NCBI RefSeq assembly: GCF_018613715.1
Contig: NZ_JAGGPT010000005.1
Location: 434,001-498,000, forward strand
DNA: 64,000 nt
DNA from: Chryseobacterium sp. ISL-6
GTDB taxonomy: Bacteria > Bacteroidota > Bacteroidia > Flavobacteriales > Weeksellaceae
Reading direction: 5' to 3'
Below are positions 54,593-62,779 of this stretch, piece after piece; the first letter of the stretch is position 1; every line of letters begins with the position of its first letter. Below the pieces are notes generated by a model that saw nothing but the letters and a program-made list of their open reading frames with translations, was not told the DNA's origin and made no database searches. A program made the position numbers and the translations under genes.

Positions 54593-55699
54593 TTATTTGG
54601 AAACCTGTATTGGATATTTAAGTTTTAGGTAAAACTCCTGAAGATATTTTTCCCAATCCTTAGCGGAAGTAATTTCTCCTGCTTTATCCCATGCGGCTCC
54701 TGCGTAAAAGGTCACAGATTGTTTATTACTCAAAATAATTTCTGATCCTAAATGTTTATTCTTATCTACAATATAATAGTTAGCGTAAGGAAAAAGCATC
54801 CCTGTTCCTACAATCCCGTTTTTTGAATTCTCAGGCCAGTAAGCAGCTAAATGATTATTCTGGTCTGCTACCTTTTCACCTTTGCCATCCCAATGAACAA
54901 TTCCAGCGAAAACAGGAAGCGTTTGTCTGCCTGAAAAGTGGTAGGTAGCTACAGACTTGTTAAGTTGAGAGCCTGCATCGAGACTAATTCTTTTGACAAC
55001 AGAAATTTCGTAACCACCTTTTTCTACTTGAGGATAGGTAAGCTCAAAAGTAAAACGTAGAGGTCCTTCCTCCAGAATTTTGTATGAAGTATAATTTCCA
55101 AGATAAACAAACTCTCCACTGATGTAAGGTAAAATGTCTCCGGCTCCTAAGGTTTTTCCAACCTGAAAAAAATCTAAACCATCTCCATTATCCTCATGAT
55201 AATTATTTAATTTGTACCATTCATTGATTACCATTCGGTCGGTTCTTTTAGCCCATGCGTCCATTCCCCATCCATTTTGTTCAGGAACTTTTTCCAATTC
55301 TTTACCATACATACGGAAGGCGATCTTATCATTTTCCCAGGCGAAATCTCCTAAACGTTCAGGTATAAATCTTCCGTACACCACATTGCTTAAGGATTGT
55401 GATGGCGTTTGAGAGAATTCTATTTTTTTGGTTTCTTTAGCTGTAAAATCACCCTGAACAAGAAGATCACCGTTCTTGAGCCATTGATAAGGTATTTCCT
55501 TACCTGTAGACGTTTCTTTTATCCTGAAAGTTTTACCAATAAGAAGTTTAACCTTTTTCAACAGGATTTCTATTGACTGTGTATTACGCTGAAGATCGAG
55601 GCTGTTTTTAAGCTGTAGTTTCAATAGTATTGTAGATTGTTGTGCATGAACCAATGATCCTATGCCTACCATTACTATAACCCATTGTATTGCTTTCAT
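54593..55699 (-). CDS. DUF4861 family exported protein
   Basis: A 368-residue exported protein with a signal peptide (MKAIQWVIVMVGIGSLVHAQ). It matches DUF4861: LKLQLKNSLDLQRNTQSIEI at the N-terminus, then YGRFIPERLGDFAWENDKIAFRMYG and MDAWAKRTDRMVINEWY with the GDGLDFFQVG segment. DUF4861 genes are often found in pectin and other acidic polysaccharide utilisation loci. Here it lies 11 bases after the GH88 gene, with which it must be co-transcribed, supporting a role on uronate oligosaccharides. Confidence 0.8.
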   Translation of the reverse strand: MKAIQWVIVMVGIGSLVHAQQSTILLKLQLKNSLDLQRNTQSIEILLKKVKLLIGKTFRIKETSTGKEIPYQWLKNGDLLVQGDFTAKETKKIEFSQTPSQSLSNVVYGRFIPERLGDFAWENDKIAFRMYGKELEKVPEQNGWGMDAWAKRTDRMVINEWYKLNNYHEDNGDGLDFFQVGKTLGAGDILPYISGEFVYLGNYTSYKILEEGPLRFTFELTYPQVEKGGYEISVVKRISLDAGSQLNKSVATYHFSGRQTLPVFAGIVHWDGKGEKVADQNNHLAAYWPENSKNGIVGTGMLFPYANYYIVDKNKHLGSEIILSNKQSVTFYAGAAWDKAGEITSAKDWEKYLQEFYLKLKYPIQVSK

Positions 55700-55710
55700 T
55701 AAAAATGAAT

Positions 55711-56904
55711 TTATTGTAGATACCAGTCTTTATATCTTTTCAAAGCTTCCAGAAAATAATAATCTGCATAAATTAGCGGAACATCAATCTCTGAATTAAG
55801 AGGTAAGCCTCCTGTGCTGTGCTTTAGAAGAAAACCACCATTCTCGCCTAATTGTGAACGGTACTTATCTCCAGATAAACTCACTATCATTTGGCGGGCT
55901 GCATCTGCATAGTTTGCTCTTTCATCTTTTTCTACATATTGACCTAACTCCAAAAGTGCCGAGGCTATGATAGCACCAGCAGAAGCATCGCGGGGAACTT
56001 CTGGAATTTTTGGATCGTTGAAATCCCAATATGGAATTTTATCCTCTGGAAGAGTAGGATTGTTCAGTATAAATTTTGCAATATGACGAGCCTGGTTTAA
56101 ATATTTTTCATTTTTTTTAAATCGATACATCATCGTATAACCATATAGAGCCCATCCTTGCCCTCGTGCCCAGGCGGAAGAATCTGAATAACCCTGAAAA
56201 GTTTTTTTCCCTAAAACCTTACCCGTATTTACATCATAATCGATAACATGATATGAACTGTAATCAGGACGGAAATGGTTTTTTATCGTTGTATTAGCAT
56301 GAGTAATAGCTATTTCTTCAGTTTTTTTACTACCTCCATTTTTAGTAGCCCACATCAGTAGTTCCAGATTCATCATATTATCAATGATCACTGGTCCTTT
56401 GAAATCTGCCATTTTATCCCAAGACAAGATAGCCTGCATTCCAGGTTTAAACCTTGTAGATAAAGACTCCGCAGATGTTAAGATCACTTCTTTATAAGCA
56501 GGATCTTTAGTAATTCTGTATGCATTGCCAAAACTACTGAACATCATAAACCCCAAATCATGATCGCGGGTAAATGTTTTATTAGGTTCGATTATTTTTA
56601 AAGTTCTTTCCGCTTCTTTTTTTATCTCTGGATCATTAGTCTGTTCATAGATCATCCATAATGAACCCGGATAAAATCCTGAACACCACCAGGTAATATC
56701 TCTGGTCGTAATTTTATTCGAAGAAGCATTATAAGATTGGGGCATTTTATCTGGAGGGACAGATTTTATCAAATATTTATATTGCTTTTCAGCAAATTCA
56801 AATTCATTTCGAATAAGCTTTGACATCTCTTTCTTATTATTCTGTGCCGCCGCAATTATATTAATAACCATAAAGGTTAATACAGTTAATTTTTGTAAAA
56901 TCAT
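55711..56904 (-). CDS. Glycoside hydrolase family 88 unsaturated glucuronyl hydrolase
   Basis: A 397-residue exported enzyme (signal peptide ends IIAAAQ) of the (alpha/alpha)6-barrel family GH88, which removes the unsaturated uronic acid left at the end of oligosaccharides by polysaccharide lyases. Motifs include RDITWWCSGFYPGSLWMIYEQ, TFTRDHDLGFMMFSSFGNAY and VIIDNMMNLELLMWA, which hold the two catalytic aspartates, then WARGQGWALYGYTMMYR and DASAGAIIASALLEL. First gene of a two-gene operon with DUF4861; no lyase gene or SusCD pair is in the window. Confidence 0.88.
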   Translation of the reverse strand: MILQKLTVLTFMVINIIAAAQNNKKEMSKLIRNEFEFAEKQYKYLIKSVPPDKMPQSYNASSNKITTRDITWWCSGFYPGSLWMIYEQTNDPEIKKEAERTLKIIEPNKTFTRDHDLGFMMFSSFGNAYRITKDPAYKEVILTSAESLSTRFKPGMQAILSWDKMADFKGPVIIDNMMNLELLMWATKNGGSKKTEEIAITHANTTIKNHFRPDYSSYHVIDYDVNTGKVLGKKTFQGYSDSSAWARGQGWALYGYTMMYRFKKNEKYLNQARHIAKFILNNPTLPEDKIPYWDFNDPKIPEVPRDASAGAIIASALLELGQYVEKDERANYADAARQMIVSLSGDKYRSQLGENGGFLLKHSTGGLPLNSEIDVPLIYADYYFLEALKRYKDWYLQ

Positions 56905-57032
56905 GAATTGTAATTATTCTTATGTACAATTTAATTAAATTTTATGAATTTGATTAAAAAGATCTTATTAAACCTTAGCCTGTTAATTAACTTTTTAACG
57001 ATTCTAATAATACATTTGAGATGTTTTTTTTA

Positions 57033-57040
57033 TATCTTTG
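57033..57040 (+). promoter_or_regulatory. Putative -7 element upstream of the VGIGT-repeat gene
   Basis: TATCTTTG matches TANNTTTG; a TTG is 14 bases upstream. It lies about 135 bases before the ATG, which would leave a long untranslated leader. Confidence 0.35.
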
Positions 57041-57174
57041 AGTATATGATTGATAATATTCTTATTAAGAATATCTAGCGGTTGAATTAGGTTGTACTAA
57101 AATTTGTTTTTTCTCGAGTAAGATTATTTGTAATTAAATTATTATATATATTAATCTTAAATACCAATCAAATT

Positions 57175-57906
57175 ATGAAAAAATCAATTATTTTTTACTG
57201 TCTATGTTTATCTGTATCTTATTATTCACAGGTTGGAATTGGGACAACTAATCCTCAGGCTGTTTTACATGTAGATGGTGCAAAAGACAATGCCGTTACC
57301 GGTGCACCAACGGCTGCTCAAGAAGCAAATGATTTTGTAGTGACGGCCTCCGGAAATGTCGGTGTCGGAAATGCTAATCCTCAAAGATCATTGGATGTAG
57401 ACGCCAAAAATCAAAGTCTCAGAATTCGAAATCTTGTTAGACAGGTTCCTGCGAGCTATGATATACTGACAAGAGATTTAACTACTAGTGATGTGGTTGC
57501 GACGTCGTACAGCTACAGTGAAAGTGTAACAGTGGCACCTGGTGCAAGTGCAACAGTTACTGTACCCGCTACAGTTAATATTGCAAGTGGTCTTTTTATT
57601 GTAAAATCAACAAACGGATGTGCCAGGGCAATGATAACCAGTTTTGCATATAATGGCTTATCCTTAGGTTACATCTCTGGAGTAGCAAGAGACAAAATAG
57701 GAAATCCTGCGATTGCTCCTATTGCACCTTCAGCAAATACTTCAGGAACGTGGACTGTAACTTTTGCCAACGTAACCAATTGTGCTGATGGAGGAATAGG
57801 AACGCAATTTGACTTTACGGTTATGAAGCCGACAGTTGACTCTTATACCATTACTAATAATGGAAATGTAGCAAAAACATATCAATTGACTGTTAGTCGT
57901 TTGTAA
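57175..57906 (+). CDS. Secreted VGIGT-repeat protein
   Basis: A 243-residue exported protein with a signal peptide (first 18 residues, YYSQ). The mature N-terminus has two VGIGTTNPQ...LHVDG-type repeats (about 20-75, second as VGVGNANPQRSLDVD), like tail-fibre or trimeric surface proteins of flavobacteria. The remainder is a Ser/Thr-rich beta region with a pair of Cys (NGCARAM and NVTNCADGG). No T9SS domain is visible. It may be a surface or extracellular matrix protein; function unknown. A 12-bp terminator follows. Confidence 0.7.
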   Translation: MKKSIIFYCLCLSVSYYSQVGIGTTNPQAVLHVDGAKDNAVTGAPTAAQEANDFVVTASGNVGVGNANPQRSLDVDAKNQSLRIRNLVRQVPASYDILTRDLTTSDVVATSYSYSESVTVAPGASATVTVPATVNIASGLFIVKSTNGCARAMITSFAYNGLSLGYISGVARDKIGNPAIAPIAPSANTSGTWTVTFANVTNCADGGIGTQFDFTVMKPTVDSYTITNNGNVAKTYQLTVSRL

Positions 57907-58255
57907 GATTGATTAAGTATCAATAAATTTATTATATTAAAATAGAAAAATAAAGCATTGGTTTTCATTGCTTTATTTTTTTTCAGAAAGAAAGGAACAT
58001 GAAAATTGGATATTACAATTGTATTCGTAATTCCGATATGATTTGCGTCAGGCAGGCTGAAGTTAAAAGTTCAATTTCATATTTTCTATCAGTAGTTCCG
58101 ACAGATAAAATTCTGTATTCCCAACCTGAGTAAACTCTGTTTGTCGTAGGTTATTTTTTCAATTTGATTAAATTATTTTCATTAATCTTTTTAGGATTAT
58201 ATAAATTTGGCTTGCTTTATGTTATATTTATCAGGTTAATTTTAAAAATAAAAAT
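57907..58255. other. 349-bp gap with a terminator and a possible eroded coding remnant
   Basis: After the terminator at 57946-57980 the DNA to about 58140 is slightly less AT-rich. Read on the minus strand it gives TEFTQVGNTEFYLSELLIE and RKSYRNYEYN in one frame, broken by stops, which looks like decayed coding sequence. No gene is called. Confidence 0.3.
57946..57980 (+). terminator. Terminator after the VGIGT-repeat gene
   Basis: 12-bp arms (AAAAATAAAGCA / TGCTTTATTTTT) with an 11-base loop, followed by more T. Confidence 0.8.
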
Positions 58256-58588
58256 ATGAAAAAGAAATTATTTGCCTTATTAGCTTTTGGATTATTTTCA
58301 ACAGCTGTTAATGCTCAGGAAACTGTAAAACAAGAAGTAAAAAATGTTGGTACTGCAATTGAAAAAGGAGCGAAAGCAACAGGAGAAGGAGTGAAAGATG
58401 GTGCTGAATGGGTTGGAGATAAAACTAAAAAAGGGGCAAAAGCTACGAAAAAAGGTGTTAAAAAAAGCACGAAATGGGTTGGCAAAACGGCAACCAAAGG
58501 TGCAAAAAATGTTAAAAAGACCGCTGTAAAAGGTGCAGATGCAGTAGCAGATGGTTATAAAGATGTAAAAGCAGATCTGAAAAAATAA
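58256..58588 (+). CDS. Secreted lysine-rich 22-residue-repeat protein (LEA/synuclein-like)
   Basis: A 110-residue protein with a signal peptide (ending AVNAQ at 21). The mature part is three repeats starting KGAK at residues 37, 59 and 81, with period 22 that splits into 11-residue units (KGAKATGEGVK / DGAEWVGDKTK). The units alternate small, basic and branched residues like the KTKEGV repeats of synucleins and group 3 LEA proteins, which form amphipathic helices on membranes or under drying. The first repeat is nearly neutral; the next is strongly basic. Envelope protection or membrane binding is a guess. It has an unusually strong terminator. Confidence 0.7.
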   Translation: MKKKLFALLAFGLFSTAVNAQETVKQEVKNVGTAIEKGAKATGEGVKDGAEWVGDKTKKGAKATKKGVKKSTKWVGKTATKGAKNVKKTAVKGADAVADGYKDVKADLKK

Positions 58589-58614
58589 CCTTTCAGGATT
58601 TTCAGAAAAATATA

Positions 58615-58647
58615 AAAAAACGACTTCTACTGTAGAAGTCGTTTTTT
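58615..58647 (+). terminator. Terminator after the repeat-protein gene
   Basis: A perfect stem of AAAAAACGACTTCTAC with GTAGAAGTCGTTTTTT, 16 bp with an apical CTG, T-run of six. Confidence 0.88.
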
Positions 58648-58782
58648 ATTATTATAATGCTTTTTCTTGATCATTATACCTCATGAATCATGATCTAAAT
58701 AAAAATAATATTCATAAATGATTCAAAAAAAAACACCCAACTTATTGGGTGTAAATGTTTTAATTGATTATCAATTGTTTTG

Positions 58783-58869
58783 CAGAGAGGAAGGGATTCG
58801 AACCCTCGATACAGTTACCCGTATACTACCTTTCCAGGGTAGCTCCTTCAACCACTCGGACACCTCTCT
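58783..58869 (-). tRNA. tRNA-Ser (anticodon GGA)
   Basis: An 87-nt class II tRNA on the minus strand: acceptor arms AGAGAGG / CCTCTCT, discriminator G as in serine tRNAs, anticodon GGA (58835-58833), long variable arm and T-loop GGTTCGAATCC. CCA is not encoded. Confidence 0.96.
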
Positions 58870-58881
58870 ATTTCGAGATTG

Positions 58882-58911
58882 CAAAAGTAATGTATTTTCT
58901 TGAATTAACAA
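58882..58911 (-). promoter_or_regulatory. Promoter of tRNA-Ser
   Basis: Minus strand TTG (58911-58909), 19-base spacer and TACTTTTG (58889-58882), exact consensus, 12 bases before the tRNA. It lies in the 55-bp gap between the ansA stop and the tRNA. Confidence 0.8.
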
Positions 58912-58924
58912 ATAATTAAAGCGA

Positions 58925-59941
58925 TTAGTCTGTAATTTCTCCACATAAGCTTTTAGAAAAATTATCAGCAAAGTTCCCGGAATATTTTGGATTATCAACT
59001 AGGTGCATGGCTTTTGTAATGGCAGTTTCTGCTGTCATATCTTTTCCACTAATAGCACCTATTCTTGAGAAAATATTACTGTTTTCATATTTGCCAAATG
59101 AAATACCTCCTGAAATACATTGACTTACCACAACGATTTCAGTTCCGTTGTTCCGGATTTCCTGTAATGTTTCTTGTGTTTTTTCGCTGCTAAAAATGGT
59201 TCCTGATCCGAAAACCTGAAGGATCAAAACTTTCATTTTAGGGATTTCCTTGAAATGACTTAAGTGCATTCCTGGAAAAATCCTCCAGAATAAGATATCT
59301 TCAGAAATATGATCATCAACATGAAATTCTACATTGGGATCACAGCGGTATAAGCTGTCTTTTACAATGTTAAGATGAACCCCAGATTGTCCAAGTATAG
59401 GATAATTTGGACTAGCATAAGCATCAAAATATTCGGCAGAATATTTTAAAGTTCTGTTTCCTCTTAATAATTTATATTCAAAGTAGATGGCAACCTCCTG
59501 AATAACGGCTTCATCATTTTCATATAAACTGGCGTAATACAGGCTTGTTAAAAGATTTTCCTTAGCATCAGTTCTTAGATCTCCTATCGGCAACTGTGAT
59601 CCCGTAAAAATAACGGGTTTTTTCAATCCCTTTAACATAAAACTTAAAGCTGAAGCTGTATAGGACATGGTGTCTGTGCCGTGAAGAACTAAAAAGCCGT
59701 CATAGTTATCATAATTCTTATGGATATAATGAGCGATAATTTTCCATTCTTCCGGTCCCATATCTGAAGAATCCAGTGGTTTTGCAAAGGGATGCACGAA
59801 AACTTCACATTCCATTAGTTTCATTTCAGGCATCTTTTCGAAGATATTGCCAAAATCAAACGCTCGGAGACTTCCGGTTTCATAATCTTTCTCCATACCA
59901 ATCGTACCACCGGTATATATCAACAGAACTTTTCGTTTCAT
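58925..59941 (-). CDS. ansA: Type I (cytoplasmic) asparaginase
   Basis: A 338-residue enzyme that hydrolyses asparagine to aspartate and ammonia. Nucleophile Thr is in IYTGGTIG (about 8-15), and the second Thr and Asp in VLHGTDTMSYTA near 85-95; GSQLPIGDLRTDAKEN is also typical. No signal peptide, so cytoplasmic type I. Length is normal. The tRNA-Ser promoter lies in the short gap after its stop. Confidence 0.93.
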   Translation of the reverse strand: MKRKVLLIYTGGTIGMEKDYETGSLRAFDFGNIFEKMPEMKLMECEVFVHPFAKPLDSSDMGPEEWKIIAHYIHKNYDNYDGFLVLHGTDTMSYTASALSFMLKGLKKPVIFTGSQLPIGDLRTDAKENLLTSLYYASLYENDEAVIQEVAIYFEYKLLRGNRTLKYSAEYFDAYASPNYPILGQSGVHLNIVKDSLYRCDPNVEFHVDDHISEDILFWRIFPGMHLSHFKEIPKMKVLILQVFGSGTIFSSEKTQETLQEIRNNGTEIVVVSQCISGGISFGKYENSNIFSRIGAISGKDMTAETAITKAMHLVDNPKYSGNFADNFSKSLCGEITD

Positions 59942-59987
59942 GTATACTTTTTATTAAGAAGTTGAATCTTGCTCAGGTTTATAATCT

Positions 59988-59995
59988 CAAAATTA
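59988..59995 (-). promoter_or_regulatory. Putative -7 element of ansA
   Basis: Minus strand TAATTTTG matches TANNTTTG, 46 bases before the ATG at 59941. A TTG exists only 10 bases upstream. Confidence 0.35.
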
Positions 59996-60104
59996 CGTTA
60001 ATTTGCAAAGATTTGAAAATGAATGAAAGGCTTATGGAAAAATTTTATAAAAATCAGGTTATAATTGTTAGCGTTACATCAGGCTATAAAAAAAGAAAAG
60101 ACTA

Positions 60105-60767
60105 ATGCAGATGAAAGATTTAGCACAAACTTTTGAGTATTTAAAACAGTTCTTAACAGAGGAAAGATTACGGAAGATTGAACACTTTTCCCAGGATAGC
60201 TCTGATTTTGTGCTTCCTGTGATGGAAGATATCTATCAATTCAGAAACGCAGCAGCAATCGTAAGATCTGTTGAAGCATGTGGGTTTCATAAAGTTGTAG
60301 CGATGGAAGAGGAGAATGTTTTTAATCCCAATCTTACAGTGACTAAAGGAGCTGAAACCTGGGTTGAGGTACAAAAAATGCCAAAAAATATTTCGTCTCT
60401 CAAGGAAATCAAAAATAACGGGTATAAAATCTTAGCTGTTTCACCGGAAAAAAATGCCGTAATGCTTCCTGATTATCAGATCACAGGGCCTATTGCTTTG
60501 GTTTTTGGAACCGAACTGGAAGGAGTTTCAGAAGAGGTACTGGACTTTGCGGATGAAACACTGGCTATTCCAATGTATGGCTTTACAAAAAGTTTTAATG
60601 TTTCAGTTGCTGCGGGAATCTGTATGTATGAATTGAAACAGAAACTCCTTAGATCTGGTATAGATTATAAACTTAATGAACAAAAGCTTTTGGAGATGAA
60701 GATACGCTGGACAGTTAATTCCATTAGAAGTGGTCATCAAATTCTAGAGCAATACTTAAAGCGATGA
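60105..60767 (+). CDS. TrmH/SpoU family RNA 2'-O-methyltransferase
   Basis: A 220-residue SPOUT methyltransferase. The three TrmH motifs are present: RNAAAIVRSVEACG (motif 1, about 45-58), ALVFGTELEGVSEEVLDFAD (motif 2) and IPMYGFTKSFNVSVAAGICMYEL (motif 3). The similarity is strongest to tRNA (Gm18) methyltransferase TrmH, including the C-terminal extension, but the RNA target is not certain. Start at ATG 60105 or 60111 (MKDL). It converges on rsmE with 10 bp between stops. Confidence 0.88.
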   Translation: MQMKDLAQTFEYLKQFLTEERLRKIEHFSQDSSDFVLPVMEDIYQFRNAAAIVRSVEACGFHKVVAMEEENVFNPNLTVTKGAETWVEVQKMPKNISSLKEIKNNGYKILAVSPEKNAVMLPDYQITGPIALVFGTELEGVSEEVLDFADETLAIPMYGFTKSFNVSVAAGICMYELKQKLLRSGIDYKLNEQKLLEMKIRWTVNSIRSGHQILEQYLKR

Positions 60768-60777
60768 TTTTAAGAGG

Positions 60778-61488
60778 TTAGCTATTTGTGTTGGGATTCA
60801 GATTGAGATAATTCCAGGATGTTACAAATATACCTGCTGTTTCCGTTCTAAGTCGTTGGTTTCCTAGAGATACCGCTTTCACTTTATTTTCTGCTAAATT
60901 TTGAATTTCTTTTTCAGAAAAATCCCCTTCAGGACCAATAAAGAAGGTGTAGTGATCTAGTTTTGGGATATTATTAAGCTCAATTCTTTCCAGGTTTTCA
61001 TGACAATGAGCAACAAAAGTATTTTTCGGATCTATGTTTTTAATAAAATCTGAAAACTTTACAGGATCATTTACAATGGGAAAATGAAACCTCAGGCTTT
61101 GCTTAGACGCGGCAATACTTTGTTTTCTTATCTTATCAATATTAATGTTTTTACGTTCTGTTTTTTCTGTGATCAAAAATGTAATTTCGGAAATACCCAT
61201 TTCTACAGCTTTTTCTACGAAAAATTCAATTCGATCAATATTTTTGGTGGGTGCAATTGCAATATGAAGTTTAGGATTAAAATCCGGGATATAAGTTTTA
61301 ATTTCAGAAACATTAAGAATAGCTTTTTTACCCTCTAAAACCAATTTTCCGGAAGCCAGATTTCCCTTGCCATCAGTTACATGAATTTCTTCTCCATTTC
61401 TCATCCGAAGAACTTTCACAATATGTTGCTGTTCTTCATCATTGATAGTTACTTTATGATCTTCTATATGTCCGTAAAATAATTTCAT
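60778..61488 (-). CDS. rsmE: 16S rRNA (uracil(1498)-N(3))-methyltransferase
   Basis: A 236-residue protein with an N-terminal PUA-like region (HIVKVLRMRNGEEIHVTDGKGN) and a SPOUT knot with FFIGPEGDFSEKEI and the C-terminal LGNQRLRTETAG, the RsmE signature (usually LGxRILRTETA). It methylates U1498 of 16S rRNA on the 30S subunit. Length is normal. The 270-bp gap upstream holds nothing I recognise. Confidence 0.92.
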   Translation of the reverse strand: MKLFYGHIEDHKVTINDEEQQHIVKVLRMRNGEEIHVTDGKGNLASGKLVLEGKKAILNVSEIKTYIPDFNPKLHIAIAPTKNIDRIEFFVEKAVEMGISEITFLITEKTERKNINIDKIRKQSIAASKQSLRFHFPIVNDPVKFSDFIKNIDPKNTFVAHCHENLERIELNNIPKLDHYTFFIGPEGDFSEKEIQNLAENKVKAVSLGNQRLRTETAGIFVTSWNYLNLNPNTNS

Positions 61489-61758
61489 TTTTTGCCAAAT
61501 TGTTAAATCGTTGAACTGTAAATTAATAAACTAAGATTTTTGATTGATCCCTCAATTAATTTAATCTTCATTATTTAAAATTCCAGATTGGTTTAAAGAA
61601 TTAAAGACCCAATTACCTCTATTGTTAAACCAAAAGCGATATTTAAAAAAATATGATTTGCTATTATTCGATTTCCATGAAGGACCTTATTAGTATGAGG
61701 CATAATTTTCATGGCAGTTCTTCTTTTATGTGAATCGATAAATTAATGATGTACCTTT

Positions 61759-62775
61759 TTATAGGTCATATTTCGAAATAGCACTTGTTCTTAAGTCAGT
61801 AAATTCTCCTCTTTCAAATTTTAACTGCGCTACCATCGCGATCATTGCAGCATTATCTGTAGTGTATTCAAATTTTGGGATGTAAATATTCCAGCCTAGT
61901 TTTCGCTGATTTACCTGCATTGCTTCTCTTAATGCTGAATTGGCAGAAACACCGCCTGCGATAGCAACTTCATTGACATTCAGCTCTTTTGCTGCTTTTT
62001 CAAGTTTATTCATTAAAATTTCAATAATGGCCTTTTGAACCGAAGCACATAAATCGTTGAGGTTTTCTCTAATAAAATCAGGATTCTTTTTTACTTCTTT
62101 CTGAATGAAATATAATACTGAAGTTTTTATCCCGCTAAAAGAATAATTGTAGTCTTCCAGTTTAGGTTTATTAAATTTAAAAGCATCGGGATTTCCTTCT
62201 TTAGCCAACCTATCAATAATAGGACCCGCCGGGTAGTCAAGATCAAATATTTTTCCAATTTTATCAAAAGCTTCACCAGCTGCATCATCTATTGTTTTGC
62301 CCATAATTTCCATGTCGAAATAATCTTTTACTAACACGATCATGGTATGACCACCACTCACAGTAAGGCATAAAAATGGGAATTTTGGCGGCATAGGATT
62401 TGCATCGTCAATAAAATGCGCTAAAATGTGTGCCTGGAGATGGTTTACCTCTATTAATGGAACATCTAAACTCATAGCCAGAGATTTAGCAAAAGAAGTA
62501 CCCACAAGGAGGGAACCCAAAAGTCCTGGTCCGCGTGTAAATCCTATAGCAGAAATCGCATTTTGTTGTATATTTGCTTTGGTGAGAGATTTTTCAACAA
62601 CGGGAATGATGTTTTGCTGATGGGCTCTTGAAGCTAATTCAGGAACAACACCACCATATTCTTTGTGAATTGCCTGATTTGCAGCAATATTAGAGAGAAT
62701 AGTATTCCCCTTGATGATAGCTGCTGATGTGTCGTCACAAGACGATTCGATACCTAAAATTATAGACTCGCTCAT
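61759..62775 (-). CDS. tsaD: tRNA t6A37 threonylcarbamoyltransferase TsaD
   Basis: A 338-residue ASKHA-fold enzyme that transfers threonylcarbamoyl to A37 of ANN-reading tRNAs, with TsaB and TsaE. Visible: the N-terminal GIESSCDDTSAAII, the metal-binding HLQAHILAHF, SGGHTMIVLV and the C-terminal DNAAMIAMVAQL. It prepares the substrate that MtaB at 25.2 kb later thiolates. Its ATG lies 4 bases from the divergent tamB ATG, and a -7 box lies inside tamB (62784-62791). Confidence 0.95.
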   Translation of the reverse strand: MSESIILGIESSCDDTSAAIIKGNTILSNIAANQAIHKEYGGVVPELASRAHQQNIIPVVEKSLTKANIQQNAISAIGFTRGPGLLGSLLVGTSFAKSLAMSLDVPLIEVNHLQAHILAHFIDDANPMPPKFPFLCLTVSGGHTMIVLVKDYFDMEIMGKTIDDAAGEAFDKIGKIFDLDYPAGPIIDRLAKEGNPDAFKFNKPKLEDYNYSFSGIKTSVLYFIQKEVKKNPDFIRENLNDLCASVQKAIIEILMNKLEKAAKELNVNEVAIAGGVSANSALREAMQVNQRKLGWNIYIPKFEYTTDNAAMIAMVAQLKFERGEFTDLRTSAISKYDL

Positions 62776-62779
62776 AATA

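Noticed and set aside
58718..58903. Plus-strand open frame of 61 codons
   Set aside because: It is antisense to tRNA-Ser.
59776..60105. 109-codon plus-strand frame before the TrmH-family gene
   Set aside because: Most of it is antisense to the start of ansA and it has no protein-like features.
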